A stretch of DNA of 64,000 nt from Acinetobacter lanii (GTDB lineage: Bacteria > Pseudomonadota > Gammaproteobacteria > Pseudomonadales > Moraxellaceae). Below are positions 28,092 through 37,527 of the stretch, piece by piece. The position numbers and the translations under genes were made by a program. Position 1 is the stretch's first letter. Each line of letters begins with the position of its first letter. The notes beneath the pieces were generated by a model that did not search any database, was not told the DNA's origin, and was given only the letters and a program-made list of their open reading frames with translations. Location of the stretch: contig NZ_CP049916.1 of NCBI RefSeq assembly GCF_011578285.1, forward strand, positions 2,418,001 to 2,482,000, read 5' to 3'.

Positions 28092-30943
28092 TATTGAGAA
28101 TCTCCAGTTTGTTCAGCATTGATCGCTAATGCGTCATTTACCAGCTGAGCTTGTTGTTTTGCATGCAAATAAGGTGAACCACAAGCCGGTGCAGCAGAAG
28201 CTTCACGACCTGCATAACTAATACGAACTTGTTTACCCGCTTTCATCACATCATCGTATAAACGCGGTGCGATGAATAACCAAGCACCTTGGTTCTTCGG
28301 CTCTTCCTGAGTCCAAACGATATCTTTCACATTTGGATATTGAGCAAGAACTTCAGCTAAACGTGCTTCTGGGTATGGATACAATTGTTCAATACGTACA
28401 ATCGCAGTATTGCTTAATTCAGCTTCACGACGTTTTTCAAGTAAATCATAGTAAACCTTACCACCACAAAGCACTAAACGGGTAACGTCAGCTTTGTTGA
28501 TGTTGTCGATTTCATCGATCACGGTTTGGAATGAACCATTTGCAAGCTCTTCTAGTGTAGACGTTGCAAGTTTGTGACGAAGCAATGATTTCGGTGAAGT
28601 CACGATCATTGGTTTACGAATCGGACGAAGTGCTTGACGACGCATCGCATGGAAAATCTGCGCAGGAGTCGTCGGTGTAATCACTTGCATGTTGTCTTCA
28701 GCACACAGCTGTAAGAAACGTTCTAAACGTGCAGATGAGTGCTCAGGACCTTGACCTTCGAAGCCATGTGGAAGAAGCATGGTTAAACCACACACACGTT
28801 CCCATTTGGTTTCACCAGAAGCGATGAATTGGTCAATCACAACCTGTGCACAGTTCGCGAAGTCACCGAACTGAGCTTCCCAAATCACAAGGCTCTTAGG
28901 AAGTGTGGTTGCATAACCATATTCGAATGCCAACACCGCCATTTCTGACAACAATGAGTCATAAATAGCCGTACGTGGTTGGTTTTCTTTGATATGGCAA
29001 AGCGGAATATAGGTTGAACCATCGACTTGGTTATGCAATTTCGCATGACGGTGTGAGAATGTACCACGACCCACGTCTTCACCCGTTAAACGAACAAGGA
29101 AGCCTTCATCTAGAATGGTTGCATACGCTAAAGTTTCAGCAGCACCCCAGTTCAGTGGCATTTCACCTGTTTGCATTTTCAAACGGTCATCAATCACTTT
29201 CGATACTTGGCGTTGCATCACGAAGCCTTCTGGCAACTCACGCATTTTACGACCAAGTTCTTTTAAGCGTTCAATTGGGAATGAAGTATCCCATTTGTCT
29301 GTGTATTCGTGACCCAAGTATGGTGTCCAATCCACAAACATTTTTTTGTTTGGCTCAAGTACAAGTGCATTGGCAACGTGTTTACCCGCTTCTAAATCAG
29401 AACGGTACTGTTCAACCATGGCATCTGCTGCTGCACGATCTAACACACCCTGTTGAACCAATTGATCTGCATACAACGTACGGGTCGTTGTTTTCTTGTT
29501 GATCACTTGATACATCAATGGCTGAGTTGCTGCTGGCTCATCGGCTTCGTTATGACCACGACGACGGTAGCAGAACATGTCAATCACAACGTCTTTACGG
29601 AAGGTGTGACGGAAATCGTGTGCCAATTGAGAAACGAACAACACTGCTTCAGGATCATCACCGTTCACATGGAAGATCGGTGCTTGGATCATTTTCGCAA
29701 TGTCCGTACAGTATTCTGTAGAACGCGCATCACGTGGATCAGATGTGGTGAAACCAACTTGGTTATTCACAACAATATGAACCGTACCACCCACTGTATA
29801 GCCACGTGTTTGTGACATTTGGAAGGTTTCTTGATTCACACCTTGACCTGCAAATGCTGCATCACCATGCACAATGATTGGTAATACGTCATCACCACCG
29901 ATATCTTTACGACGCACTTGACGCGCACGTACTGAACCTTCAACGACTGGTCCAACGATTTCCAAATGTGATGGGTTGAACGCTAACGCTAAGTGAACTT
30001 CGCCACCTGGAGTCATCACGTTTGATGAGAAACCTTGGTGGTATTTAACGTCGCCTGAACCTTTTTTGTTCAGTGCTTTACCTTCGAATTCGCCGAATAG
30101 GTCTGCTGGGTTTTTACCCATGATATTGACAAGAAGATTTAAACGGCCACGGTGAGGCATACCGATAACCACTTCTTTACAACCTACAGAGCCTGCACGT
30201 TGGATCAATTCATTTACCATTGGGATAAATGATTCACCACCTTCAACACCAAAACGTTTCGCACCAACGTATTTGTTACCGAGGAATTTTTCTAGACCTT
30301 CAGCAGCCGTTAAACGCTCAAGGACATGTTTCTTTTGTTCTGCTGTGAAACCGAATTGACCTTTAGTTCCTTCAAGGCGTTGTTGAATCCAACGTTTTTC
30401 TTTGGTGTCAACAATGTGCATGTATTCCACACCAATAGAAGAACAATATGTTGCTTCCATGGCATTGACCATTTCACCCAAAGTCGCTTGATCTTTACCA
30501 AGTGCCAAGTTGCCTGTATTGAAAACAGTGTCAAGGTCTGATTTGGTTAAGCCGTGCGCAGCAAGATCTAGATCAGGCACGTCTTCGCGTTTTGCAAGAC
30601 CTAATGGATCTAGTTTTGCTTTTTGGTGACCACGGTTACGATACGCAGCAATCAGTTGTAATACACCAATTTGACGACGTTCATGCTCAGAGCTTACCGC
30701 GCTTTGAACAACAGGTTGTACACGATTAGAATTACGACCTAATAATAGGAATTGCTCGCGTACATTGCTGTGAGGTTGATCACCTTTCGGGAATTTACCG
30801 AAGTACTCTTGCCAGTCAGCACCCACTGAATCTGGCGCTGTTAGATACTGCTCATAAAGTTCTTCAATATACGCTGCACTGTCAGCGGAAAGTTCAGTGT
30901 CAAGACGCAGAGCGTCAGCAACTTCTTGCATTTGTGGACCCAT
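28091..30943 (-). CDS. sucA: 2-oxoglutarate dehydrogenase E1 component
   Basis: Thiamine-diphosphate-dependent decarboxylase of the 2-oxoglutarate dehydrogenase complex, 950 residues as expected. Visible hallmarks are the N-terminal E2-binding [10 protein letters not shown] and [15 protein letters not shown], the ThDP/Mg region [16 protein letters not shown] followed by VNNQVGF, and the transketolase-like C-terminal half with [14 protein letters not shown]. The start is ATG 30943; a second ATG at 30931 (MQEVADAL) is equally possible because AGGA lies too near the first and rather far from the second. It heads the sucA-sucB-lpd unit. Confidence 0.96.
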   Translation of the reverse strand: MGPQMQEVADALRLDTELSADSAAYIEELYEQYLTAPDSVGADWQEYFGKFPKGDQPHSNVREQFLLLGRNSNRVQPVVQSAVSSEHERRQIGVLQLIAAYRNRGHQKAKLDPLGLAKREDVPDLDLAAHGLTKSDLDTVFNTGNLALGKDQATLGEMVNAMEATYCSSIGVEYMHIVDTKEKRWIQQRLEGTKGQFGFTAEQKKHVLERLTAAEGLEKFLGNKYVGAKRFGVEGGESFIPMVNELIQRAGSVGCKEVVIGMPHRGRLNLLVNIMGKNPADLFGEFEGKALNKKGSGDVKYHQGFSSNVMTPGGEVHLALAFNPSHLEIVGPVVEGSVRARQVRRKDIGGDDVLPIIVHGDAAFAGQGVNQETFQMSQTRGYTVGGTVHIVVNNQVGFTTSDPRDARSTEYCTDIAKMIQAPIFHVNGDDPEAVLFVSQLAHDFRHTFRKDVVIDMFCYRRRGHNEADEPAATQPLMYQVINKKTTTRTLYADQLVQQGVLDRAAADAMVEQYRSDLEAGKHVANALVLEPNKKMFVDWTPYLGHEYTDKWDTSFPIERLKELGRKMRELPEGFVMQRQVSKVIDDRLKMQTGEMPLNWGAAETLAYATILDEGFLVRLTGEDVGRGTFSHRHAKLHNQVDGSTYIPLCHIKENQPRTAIYDSLLSEMAVLAFEYGYATTLPKSLVIWEAQFGDFANCAQVVIDQFIASGETKWERVCGLTMLLPHGFEGQGPEHSSARLERFLQLCAEDNMQVITPTTPAQIFHAMRRQALRPIRKPMIVTSPKSLLRHKLATSTLEELANGSFQTVIDEIDNINKADVTRLVLCGGKVYYDLLEKRREAELSNTAIVRIEQLYPYPEARLAEVLAQYPNVKDIVWTQEEPKNQGAWLFIAPRLYDDVMKAGKQVRISYAGREASAAPACGSPYLHAKQQAQLVNDALAINAEQTGDSQ

Positions 30944-31655
30944 TTCCTATTGCAAAACATTACAGGGGGCTTGTTTAGCCCACCCATGATTGATAATGCC
31001 AAATCGGTAAATTGACATTCACCCATCAGGCATAAAATGACCATGGGGCGTTAACAGGATTGGACTGTCAAAACGAGGCAATCCAACACCAACAACGAAT
31101 CATAACGCCCTTATATGGCATCATCACTCATCTTCCATACTCGACGAGGTCGAGCAATTTCTTTGCAAAATTGACTTAGAAAAATCAAAATCATTGGCTT
31201 TTCTAAAGCAATTCGTCCGCTCTATATTATCTATACTTTCAAGCATTAACGCACATTTAAAATGTTGAATTAATGTACCTAAATTTCAATCCAACTCGCT
31301 GAACACGACTTGAGCAAATGCTAACATGAAGACCCTGCCCAATTGATTTTATTGACACATACCTCATATAAATTAACTAAATACTGATTATTTATACAGC
31401 AATTTATCTATGATAACCCAAGATTTAATGCTTGACTCATAAATGCTATGAATGATTATTTTACATCAATCAAAACAAATGATAATCATCCAATTCGAGC
31501 CTATTCCATCTCATATTAGATTTATCGTTATGATAAACACTTCAGCTTATAATTAACCCCCACCTACCACTAAAGCATTATTCTAAAGTGACCAAAGGCG
31601 CAGTTTTTACCCAATATTAAACATTAAATCTGCTAAAACTCAGTTTTAAAAAATT
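30944..31655. other. Non-coding gap between sucA and sdhB
   Basis: About 710 bp with no credible gene. It must carry the 5' region of sucA. A small inverted repeat CTCGAC-GAG-GTCGAG lies at 31140-31154. I see no clear promoter pair and no recognisable structured RNA. Confidence 0.5.
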
Positions 31656-31689
31656 AAAAAAAAGCACACCTCAAGGTGTGCTTTTTTTA
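31656..31689 (-). terminator. Terminator downstream of sdhB
   Basis: Hairpin AAAGCACACCT-CA-AGGTGTGCTTT flanked by A and T runs, 11 bp beyond the sdhB stop. Confidence 0.85.
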
Positions 31690-31699
31690 CTAGCAAGAA

Positions 31700-32413
31700 T
31701 TAACCTGCTTGATCGAACATCATGCTACGGATGTGACCAATTGCTTTGGTTGGATTCAAGCCTTTCGGACATACAGAAACACAGTTCATGATGCCTTTAC
31801 AACGGAATAAAGAGAATGGGTCGTCAAGACGAGCCAAACGCTCTTGCGTTGCTGTATCACGCGAATCAATGATGAAACGGTATGCATTCAACAATGCTGA
31901 AGGACCCAAGAATTTATCCGGGTTCCACCAGAATGATGGGCATGACGTTGAACAACATGCACACAGAATACATTCGTATAAACCATCTAAGTGTTCACGC
32001 TCTTCAGGAGATTGTAAACGCTCTTTCGGTGGCGCAGGCTGATTGTTAATCAAGAACGGTGTGATCTTATTGTATTGATCGTAGAACTGATTCATGTCTA
32101 CAACCAAGTCTTTAATCACAGGCAGACCTGGAAGTGGACGAATCGTAATCACCTCAGGTAAATCATTCAGGTTCCAAAGACACGCCAAACCATTTTTACC
32201 GTTGATGTTTACACCATCAGAACCACAAATACCTTCACGACATGAACGACGGAACGTTAAAGTTTCGTCTTGTACTTTCAAAGCAAGAAGCGCATCAAGC
32301 AACATACGGTGCTTATCAGTCAACTCGAGTTTAAAAGTTTGCATGTACGGTGCTTTATCCTTATCAGGATCGTAGCGGTAGATATTAAATGTACGAGTAC
32401 CTCGACTACTCAT
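31700..32413 (-). CDS. sdhB: Succinate dehydrogenase iron-sulfur subunit
   Basis: Electron-transfer subunit of succinate dehydrogenase (complex II), on the cytoplasmic side of the inner membrane. All three clusters can be assigned: the [2Fe-2S] ligands in [10 protein letters not shown] and the downstream C of NGLAC, then the [4Fe-4S] and [3Fe-4S] ligands in [12 protein letters not shown] and [14 protein letters not shown]. There are 237 residues. GGGAGAG precedes the ATG. It is the last gene of sdhCDAB, 14 bp after sdhA, and a terminator follows. Confidence 0.97.
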   Translation of the reverse strand: MSSRGTRTFNIYRYDPDKDKAPYMQTFKLELTDKHRMLLDALLALKVQDETLTFRRSCREGICGSDGVNINGKNGLACLWNLNDLPEVITIRPLPGLPVIKDLVVDMNQFYDQYNKITPFLINNQPAPPKERLQSPEEREHLDGLYECILCACCSTSCPSFWWNPDKFLGPSALLNAYRFIIDSRDTATQERLARLDDPFSLFRCKGIMNCVSVCPKGLNPTKAIGHIRSMMFDQAG

Positions 32414-32427
32414 CTTAGCTCTCCCAA

Positions 32428-34326
32428 TTAGAATGTACGTGGTTTAGGTGGAATTGCATCTACCGATAATGGACGGTAACGCACTGGCTTATACTCAAGA
32501 TGGTTGTCTACAGAGAACCATAATGTGTGCTTCATCCACTCATCATCACGACGACCGTACGGGTAAGATGGGTGATCTGGTGGTAACTCAAAGTCTACAA
32601 CCGTATGCGCACCACGACATTCTTTACGCGCAGCAGCAGAAATCAAGGTTGCTTTCGCGACTTCATACAAGTTTTCAACTTCAAGTGCTTCAATACGTGC
32701 AGTGTTGAATACTTTAGACTTGTCTTTCAAATGAATGTTACGTACGCGTGGTTCGATTGCAAGAATCTCTTTCACACCTTTCGCAAGCAATTCAGTGGTA
32801 CGGAATACACCTGCATGGTCTTGAACGATGTCACGAATCGCATCAGCAACTTCTTGAGCGTTTTCACCTGTAGTCGATTCGTCAAGTTTACGAATACGTG
32901 CAACAGTTTGCTCAAGTACAGTCGTCGGAAGTGGTGCGTATTCATCACCGTGATGTTTAGTCACGTAATCGATGATGTGTTCACCCGCCGCTTTACCAAA
33001 TACTACCAAGTCAAGCAATGAGTTGGTACCTAAACGGTTTGCACCGTGTACAGATACACATGAACACTCACCAATTGCATAGAAACCTTTCACTGGTTTA
33101 GTGAAGTTACGCTCTTCTGCATTGGTAGAGTAAACGTCATTTTCTTTATTGTAGTTCGCAACAAGCGGTGTAGTTTCACGGCTTTCAGGAACAACCACTT
33201 GACCATGAATATTGGTTGGAATACCACCCATTTGATAATGGATTGTTGGTACAACTGGAATTGGCTCTTTAGTGATGTCCACGTTCGCGAATTTCTTACC
33301 AATCTCGAATACAGACGGTAGACGTTTCATGATCGTTTCAGCACCCAAGTGCGTCATATCAAGCAAGATATAATCTTTCTTCGGACCACAACCACGACCT
33401 TCTTTAATTTCTTGGTCCATAGAACGTGATACGAAGTCACGTGGCGCCAAGTCTTTCAGTGTAGGTGCATAGCGCTCCATGAATGGTTCACCAGCATCGT
33501 TACGAAGGATTGCACCTTCACCACGACAACCTTCAGTCAACAATACGCCTGCGCCCGCAACACCCGTTGGGTGGAATTGCCAGAATTCCATATCTTGTAA
33601 TGGAATACCTGCACGCGCTGCCATACCCAAACCATCACCGGTATTGATATAAGCGTTAGTAGATGCACGATACACACGACCCGCACCACCGGTAGCAAAC
33701 AATGTTGCTTTCGCTTGGAATACTGCAATCTTACCTGTTTCTTGGTCTAATGCTGTTACACCAAGCACATCGCCTGCTTCGTTACGAATTAGATCTAATG
33801 CAATCCATTCAACGAAGAATTGAGTACCCATTTTTACATTGCTTTGATATAGCGTGTGAAGAAGTGCGTGACCTGTACGGTCGGCTGCAGCACATGCACG
33901 AGGAACCGCTTTTTCACCGTAGTTTGCAGAGTGACCACCGAATGGACGTTGGTAAATCGTACCGTCTGCGTTACGGTCAAATGGCATACCTAAGTGTTCA
34001 AGTTCGTATACCACTTGAGGTGCTTCACGCGTCATAAATTCGATTGCGTCTTGGTCACCTAACCAGTCAGAACCTTTTACGGTGTCATAGAAGTGATAGT
34101 GCCAATTATCTTCTTGCATATTACCAAGAGATGCACCAATACCACCCTGTGCAGCAACAGTATGAGAACGTGTTGGGAATACTTTAGTCAGTACCGCAAC
34201 TTTTAAACCCGCTTGAGCAAGTTGGTAAGAAGCGCGCATACCAGAACCACCACCACCCACGATGACAGCATCGAAAGTTTCGTGTGGAATATTTGTGTAA
34301 TCTTCTTTAGGGGTTATAGCGCCCAT
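32428..34326 (-). CDS. sdhA: Succinate dehydrogenase flavoprotein subunit
   Basis: Oxidises succinate to fumarate with covalently bound FAD and passes electrons to SdhB. The dinucleotide-binding motif is [10 protein letters not shown] (23-32) and the FAD-linking histidine is H55 in [13 protein letters not shown]. The substrate-binding region includes FHPTG and EGCRGEG, and HGANRLG lies in the C-terminal third. The 632 residues are slightly more than E. coli (588), which is common in this group. The ATG is preceded by TAGGAAAC. It lies 12 bp after sdhD. Confidence 0.97.
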   Translation of the reverse strand: MGAITPKEDYTNIPHETFDAVIVGGGGSGMRASYQLAQAGLKVAVLTKVFPTRSHTVAAQGGIGASLGNMQEDNWHYHFYDTVKGSDWLGDQDAIEFMTREAPQVVYELEHLGMPFDRNADGTIYQRPFGGHSANYGEKAVPRACAAADRTGHALLHTLYQSNVKMGTQFFVEWIALDLIRNEAGDVLGVTALDQETGKIAVFQAKATLFATGGAGRVYRASTNAYINTGDGLGMAARAGIPLQDMEFWQFHPTGVAGAGVLLTEGCRGEGAILRNDAGEPFMERYAPTLKDLAPRDFVSRSMDQEIKEGRGCGPKKDYILLDMTHLGAETIMKRLPSVFEIGKKFANVDITKEPIPVVPTIHYQMGGIPTNIHGQVVVPESRETTPLVANYNKENDVYSTNAEERNFTKPVKGFYAIGECSCVSVHGANRLGTNSLLDLVVFGKAAGEHIIDYVTKHHGDEYAPLPTTVLEQTVARIRKLDESTTGENAQEVADAIRDIVQDHAGVFRTTELLAKGVKEILAIEPRVRNIHLKDKSKVFNTARIEALEVENLYEVAKATLISAAARKECRGAHTVVDFELPPDHPSYPYGRRDDEWMKHTLWFSVDNHLEYKPVRYRPLSVDAIPPKPRTF

Positions 34327-34338
34327 GATTGTTTCCTA

Positions 34339-34704
34339 TCAATTCGCCCAAAAAATCTGGATCGCCCAGATTGCATATGCAAATACAGCAATAATGACTG
34401 CTGAAGTCAGTACCAGGCGTAAGCCTGAAGCTGAAGGACCCATCTGACGAGTAGTCACATAGTCAGTGAATACTTGCCACATACCAATCCAAGCATGCGC
34501 AACAAGAGATAAGACTGCCAATAGAGATAAGATCTTCATTGGTAATGTCATCATAAAGCCGAACCACTGTTCGTAGTTAAATCCGCCGTTACACAGGATC
34601 CAGCCGAATACCACAACGGTATACACAGCCAAGACGACAGCACTTACACGTTGGATAAACCAATCGCGAGAACCTGAACCCGTTAAACCAGTAGCACTTT
34701 TCAT
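34339..34704 (-). CDS. sdhD: Succinate dehydrogenase membrane anchor subunit
   Basis: Integral membrane subunit that helps bind haem b and ubiquinone and anchors SdhAB. I start it at ATG 34704 (121 residues, MKSATGLTGSGSRDW), whose A is the last base of the sdhC stop (TAATG); an upstream in-frame ATG would place the start inside sdhC. Three hydrophobic helices are visible. Family-typical residues are the RVSAVVLAVYT first helix and HAWIGMWQVFTDYV, with the haem-ligand His and the Asp-Tyr pair near the quinone site. Confidence 0.93.
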   Translation of the reverse strand: MKSATGLTGSGSRDWFIQRVSAVVLAVYTVVVFGWILCNGGFNYEQWFGFMMTLPMKILSLLAVLSLVAHAWIGMWQVFTDYVTTRQMGPSASGLRLVLTSAVIIAVFAYAIWAIQIFWAN

Positions 34705-35102
34705 TAGAGAACAATCCATACAAATGCTGCGATAATACCGATCGCAGACAAGATTAATGAAATTGTAGCTGCCATGCGGCCACTTTCTAACTCTTCAGCA
34801 ACACCCATATCAGCGAGTAAGTGCTTAATACCTGCGATGAAGTGAAAAATTAAGCCGGCTACAAATACCCATACAACAAAACGTACAATGAAGCCACCAA
34901 AGATTGCTTGAACCTCAGCAAAGCCTTCAGGTGAAGACAATGACTTATCTAAAAGCCATAAAAGTACAGGTACGAGTAAAAATACGATGACACCAGAGAG
35001 ACGGTGTAAAATTGATGCAATTGCCACAGGTGATTTTAAGTTTACTTCTAAAACTTGACCCATGGACAAATTGACAGGTCTGTTGCTTTTCACAGCGGGC
35101 AT
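34704..35102 (-). CDS. sdhC: Succinate dehydrogenase cytochrome b556 subunit
   Basis: Membrane cytochrome subunit of complex II. I start it at ATG 35102 (132 residues, MPAVKSNRPVNLS), the usual length; a TTG at 35171 would add 23 residues unlike the family. SPVAIASILHRLSGV (24-38) is the conserved quinone-site segment with Ser and Arg, and HFIAGIKH (87-94) supplies the haem-ligand histidine. There are three transmembrane helices. It is first gene of sdhCDAB, divergent from gltA across about 1 kb. Confidence 0.92.
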   Translation of the reverse strand: MPAVKSNRPVNLSMGQVLEVNLKSPVAIASILHRLSGVIVFLLVPVLLWLLDKSLSSPEGFAEVQAIFGGFIVRFVVWVFVAGLIFHFIAGIKHLLADMGVAEELESGRMAATISLILSAIGIIAAFVWIVL

Positions 35103-35200
35103 CCTGTAAGTAAAAACTCCATCCGGAGTTTGTTGGAATAAATTCGAAGGACAGCTGGCATTGTCAGGCAAGCAAATGCCTAAACTTATAATGACGCTGA

Positions 35201-35229
35201 ATTATAAAACGGCAATTTTTAAAACACAA
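35201..35229 (-). promoter_or_regulatory. Candidate promoter for sdhCDAB
   Basis: A perfect TATAAT on the minus strand (35206-35201) has TTGTGT 17 bp upstream, about 100 bp before the sdhC ATG. The -35 match is weak (three of six). Confidence 0.4.
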
Positions 35230-35652
35230 ACAAGCACCTGACTCAAAAACAGCGAAAAACCAAAGAATAAGAATCATTTGCATTTGCTTATGGTTTTTAA
35301 CGACTAAGTTATAACCATAATTAAGAGCTAAATCCTTGTAATTTAATAATATCAAGCAAAAAACAGTAATAGAAATAAGCTTTGTTATATTTACGTTCCT
35401 ACCTAGACTAAAGACCAATATTATGGGTGAAAATGCCTCTATTTTTGAGCCAAAATTGCTTAATTTTTTGCATAACCTTTATATAGCAATTTTAATAACG
35501 AAATTTAGCACTAAAATACCCTAACATTTAGCATATAAATATATACCATCATTTTGAATGATTTGACTTAACACTTCATGAATGGAAATAAGCACTTAGT
35601 TTGTGAATAAACTGTTTTTTTTCATGCTTTTTTTGAGCATTTGATGAAATAA

Positions 35653-35694
35653 AAAACAGTCAAAATAGCAAAATGCACCAATTTCGACTGTTTT
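35653..35694. repeat. Imperfect 14-bp inverted repeat in the sdhC-gltA gap
   Basis: AAAACAGTCAAAAT and ATTTCGACTGTTTT pair at 13 of 14 positions around a 14-bp loop. It could be an operator, a terminator-like hairpin or a remnant element. Confidence 0.55.
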
Positions 35695-36096
35695 CTATAC
35701 AGCATAATTGGCAAAAATGATATTTTTTGATCAAACAGACACAAAAAATTGAAAAATATTTTCATGCTATTTTTTGTTGAATATTTAGCCGTTTTTTCGA
35801 TAAAAAATTTGGGAATTTCCAACATATCAGTGGTTTTAGTCTTTTTGTTAAATTGAAAAAAGATATGAATATCCTGACAATAACCAATCAAAAAAAAGCC
35901 AATGCTAAATTTTGTTTAAATTATATACTGCATCTTTTGTAAAAATTAACATATGATACTGCGGCGTTAGTGAAACAGAGATAGTTCAATCTCACAGCAC
36001 AATCAGAAACTGTAATGCTTGAACAGTCCAATTTATCCATAAGTATAATTGACAATATTTCTTGACCCACTAAGCTTATATCAAATTTTGATCCGT

Positions 36097-36134
36097 CTAA
36101 CTTGACCATTACATATTGATTATTCTCAAGTTAG
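36097..36134. promoter_or_regulatory. Perfect 9-bp inverted repeat just upstream of gltA
   Basis: CTAACTTGA and TCAAGTTAG, separated by 20 bp, end 33 bp before the gltA ATG. This position and dyad shape suit a regulator site or a leader hairpin. The binding protein, if any, is unknown. Confidence 0.4.
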
Positions 36135-36167
36135 ATAAAACATTCACCAGGACAGGAGATCTATTGA

Positions 36168-37442
36168 ATGTCTGAAGCAACTGGCAAAAAAGCCGTTTTA
36201 CAACTTGATGGCAAAGAAATTGAATTACCGATTTACAGCGGTACATTGGGCCCAGATGTAATTGACGTTAAAGATGTGTTGGCCGCTGGTCACTTCACTT
36301 TTGATCCTGGTTTTGTCTCGACTGCTGCATGCGAGTCAAAAATCACTTTCATTGATGGCGGTAAAGGTGTGCTTCTACACCGTGGTTACCCAATCGACCA
36401 ACTTGCAACGAAAGCAGACTATTTAGAAACCTGTTATTTACTTTTAAATGGTGATCTTCCAACTGCTGAACAAAAAGTTGAATTCGACGCTAAAGTACGT
36501 AACCACACCATGGTTCACGATCAAGTCGGTCGTTTCTTTAACGGTTTCCGTCGTGATGCGCATCCTATGGCGATCATGTGTGGTGTTGTTGGTGCGCTTT
36601 CAGCGTTCTATCACAACGGTTTTGATGCTGAAAATGTGGATCACCGTGAAATCACTGCCATTCGCTTAATCGCTAAAGTACCTACTTTGGCTGCTTGGAC
36701 TTACAAATACACTGTAGGTCAGCCATTCGTTTACCCACGTAACGATTTAAGCTACGCAGAAAACTTCTTGTACATGATGTTTGCTACGCCTGCAGACCGT
36801 GATTACAAAGTTGATCCAATCCTTGCAAAAGCAATGGATCGTATCTTCACGCTTCACGCTGACCATGAACAAAACGCTTCTACGTCTACAGTACGTTTAG
36901 CGGGTTCTACTGGTGCAAACCCATACGCATGTATCGCTGCAGGTATCGCAGCACTTTGGGGACCTGCTCACGGTGGCGCGAACGAAGCTGTTCTTAAAAT
37001 GCTTGATGAAATCGGCACTGTAGAGAACGTTGCTGGCTTCATGGAAAAAGTGAAAACCAAAGAAGTTAAATTGATGGGCTTTGGTCACCGCGTTTACAAA
37101 AACTTCGACCCACGTGCGAAAGTAATGAAAGAGACATGTGACGAAGTGTTAAGCGCACTGGGTATCAATGATCCTCAACTTGCTTTGGCAATGGAACTTG
37201 AACGTATCGCGTTGTCTGACGAATACTTCGTTAAACGTAACCTTTACCCGAACGTTGACTTCTACTCAGGTATCATTCTTAAAGCGATTGGTATCCCAAC
37301 AGAAATGTTTACAGTAATCTTCGCACTTGCGCGTACTGTGGGTTGGATCAGCCACTGGATCGAAATGCACAGCGCACCGTACAAAATCGGTCGTCCACGT
37401 CAGCTTTACACTGGCGAAGTTCAACGCGATATCGTTCGTTAA
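36168..37442 (+). CDS. gltA: Citrate synthase (type II)
   Basis: Condenses acetyl-CoA and oxaloacetate to citrate, the entry step of the TCA cycle. The 424 residues and N-terminal beta domain are typical of the hexameric Gram-negative type II enzyme, usually NADH-inhibited. Catalytic residues are H268 (GPAHGG), H307 (GFGHRVYK) and D364 (PNVDFYSG), matching H264/H305/D362 of E. coli. A strong CAGGAGAT precedes the ATG. It is monocistronic, since a terminator follows and the next gene is convergent, and it is divergent from sdhCDAB. Confidence 0.98.
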   Translation: MSEATGKKAVLQLDGKEIELPIYSGTLGPDVIDVKDVLAAGHFTFDPGFVSTAACESKITFIDGGKGVLLHRGYPIDQLATKADYLETCYLLLNGDLPTAEQKVEFDAKVRNHTMVHDQVGRFFNGFRRDAHPMAIMCGVVGALSAFYHNGFDAENVDHREITAIRLIAKVPTLAAWTYKYTVGQPFVYPRNDLSYAENFLYMMFATPADRDYKVDPILAKAMDRIFTLHADHEQNASTSTVRLAGSTGANPYACIAAGIAALWGPAHGGANEAVLKMLDEIGTVENVAGFMEKVKTKEVKLMGFGHRVYKNFDPRAKVMKETCDEVLSALGINDPQLALAMELERIALSDEYFVKRNLYPNVDFYSGIILKAIGIPTEMFTVIFALARTVGWISHWIEMHSAPYKIGRPRQLYTGEVQRDIVR

Positions 37443-37463
37443 TTCGAACAGCGTTGATGACGT

Positions 37464-37492
37464 AAAAAAACCACCCTTCGGGTGGTTTTTTT
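37464..37492 (+). terminator. Terminator downstream of gltA
   Basis: A-run, CCACCC-TTCG-GGGTGG and T-run directly after gltA. It is symmetrical and may also end the convergent gene at 37528. Confidence 0.9.
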
Positions 37493-37527
37493 ATACGCTT
37501 TTTCTAATGATTTAATCAATTAAAGGG

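Larger units (their letters stand above)
35230..36167. other. AT-rich divergent regulatory region between sdhC and gltA
   Basis: Almost 1 kb without a credible gene; its short open frames lack ribosome-binding sites and look like AT-rich chance ORFs. It contains two notable inverted repeats (35653-35694 and 36097-36134, listed separately). The sdh and gltA promoters should lie here. Confidence 0.5.

Noticed and set aside
30841-31044. Short minus-strand frame upstream of sucA
   Set aside because: It overlaps the sucA start in another frame, has no homology signal and is of chance length.
35103-35171. Upstream TTG extension of SdhC by 23 residues
   Set aside because: The ATG at 35102 gives the normal family length and N-terminus; the added residues look unlike the family.
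35164-36109. Three short minus-strand frames in the sdhC-gltA gap (84, 89 and 62 codons)
   Set aside because: AT-rich low-information products (runs of Lys, Phe, Ile), no ribosome-binding sites and non-standard starts.
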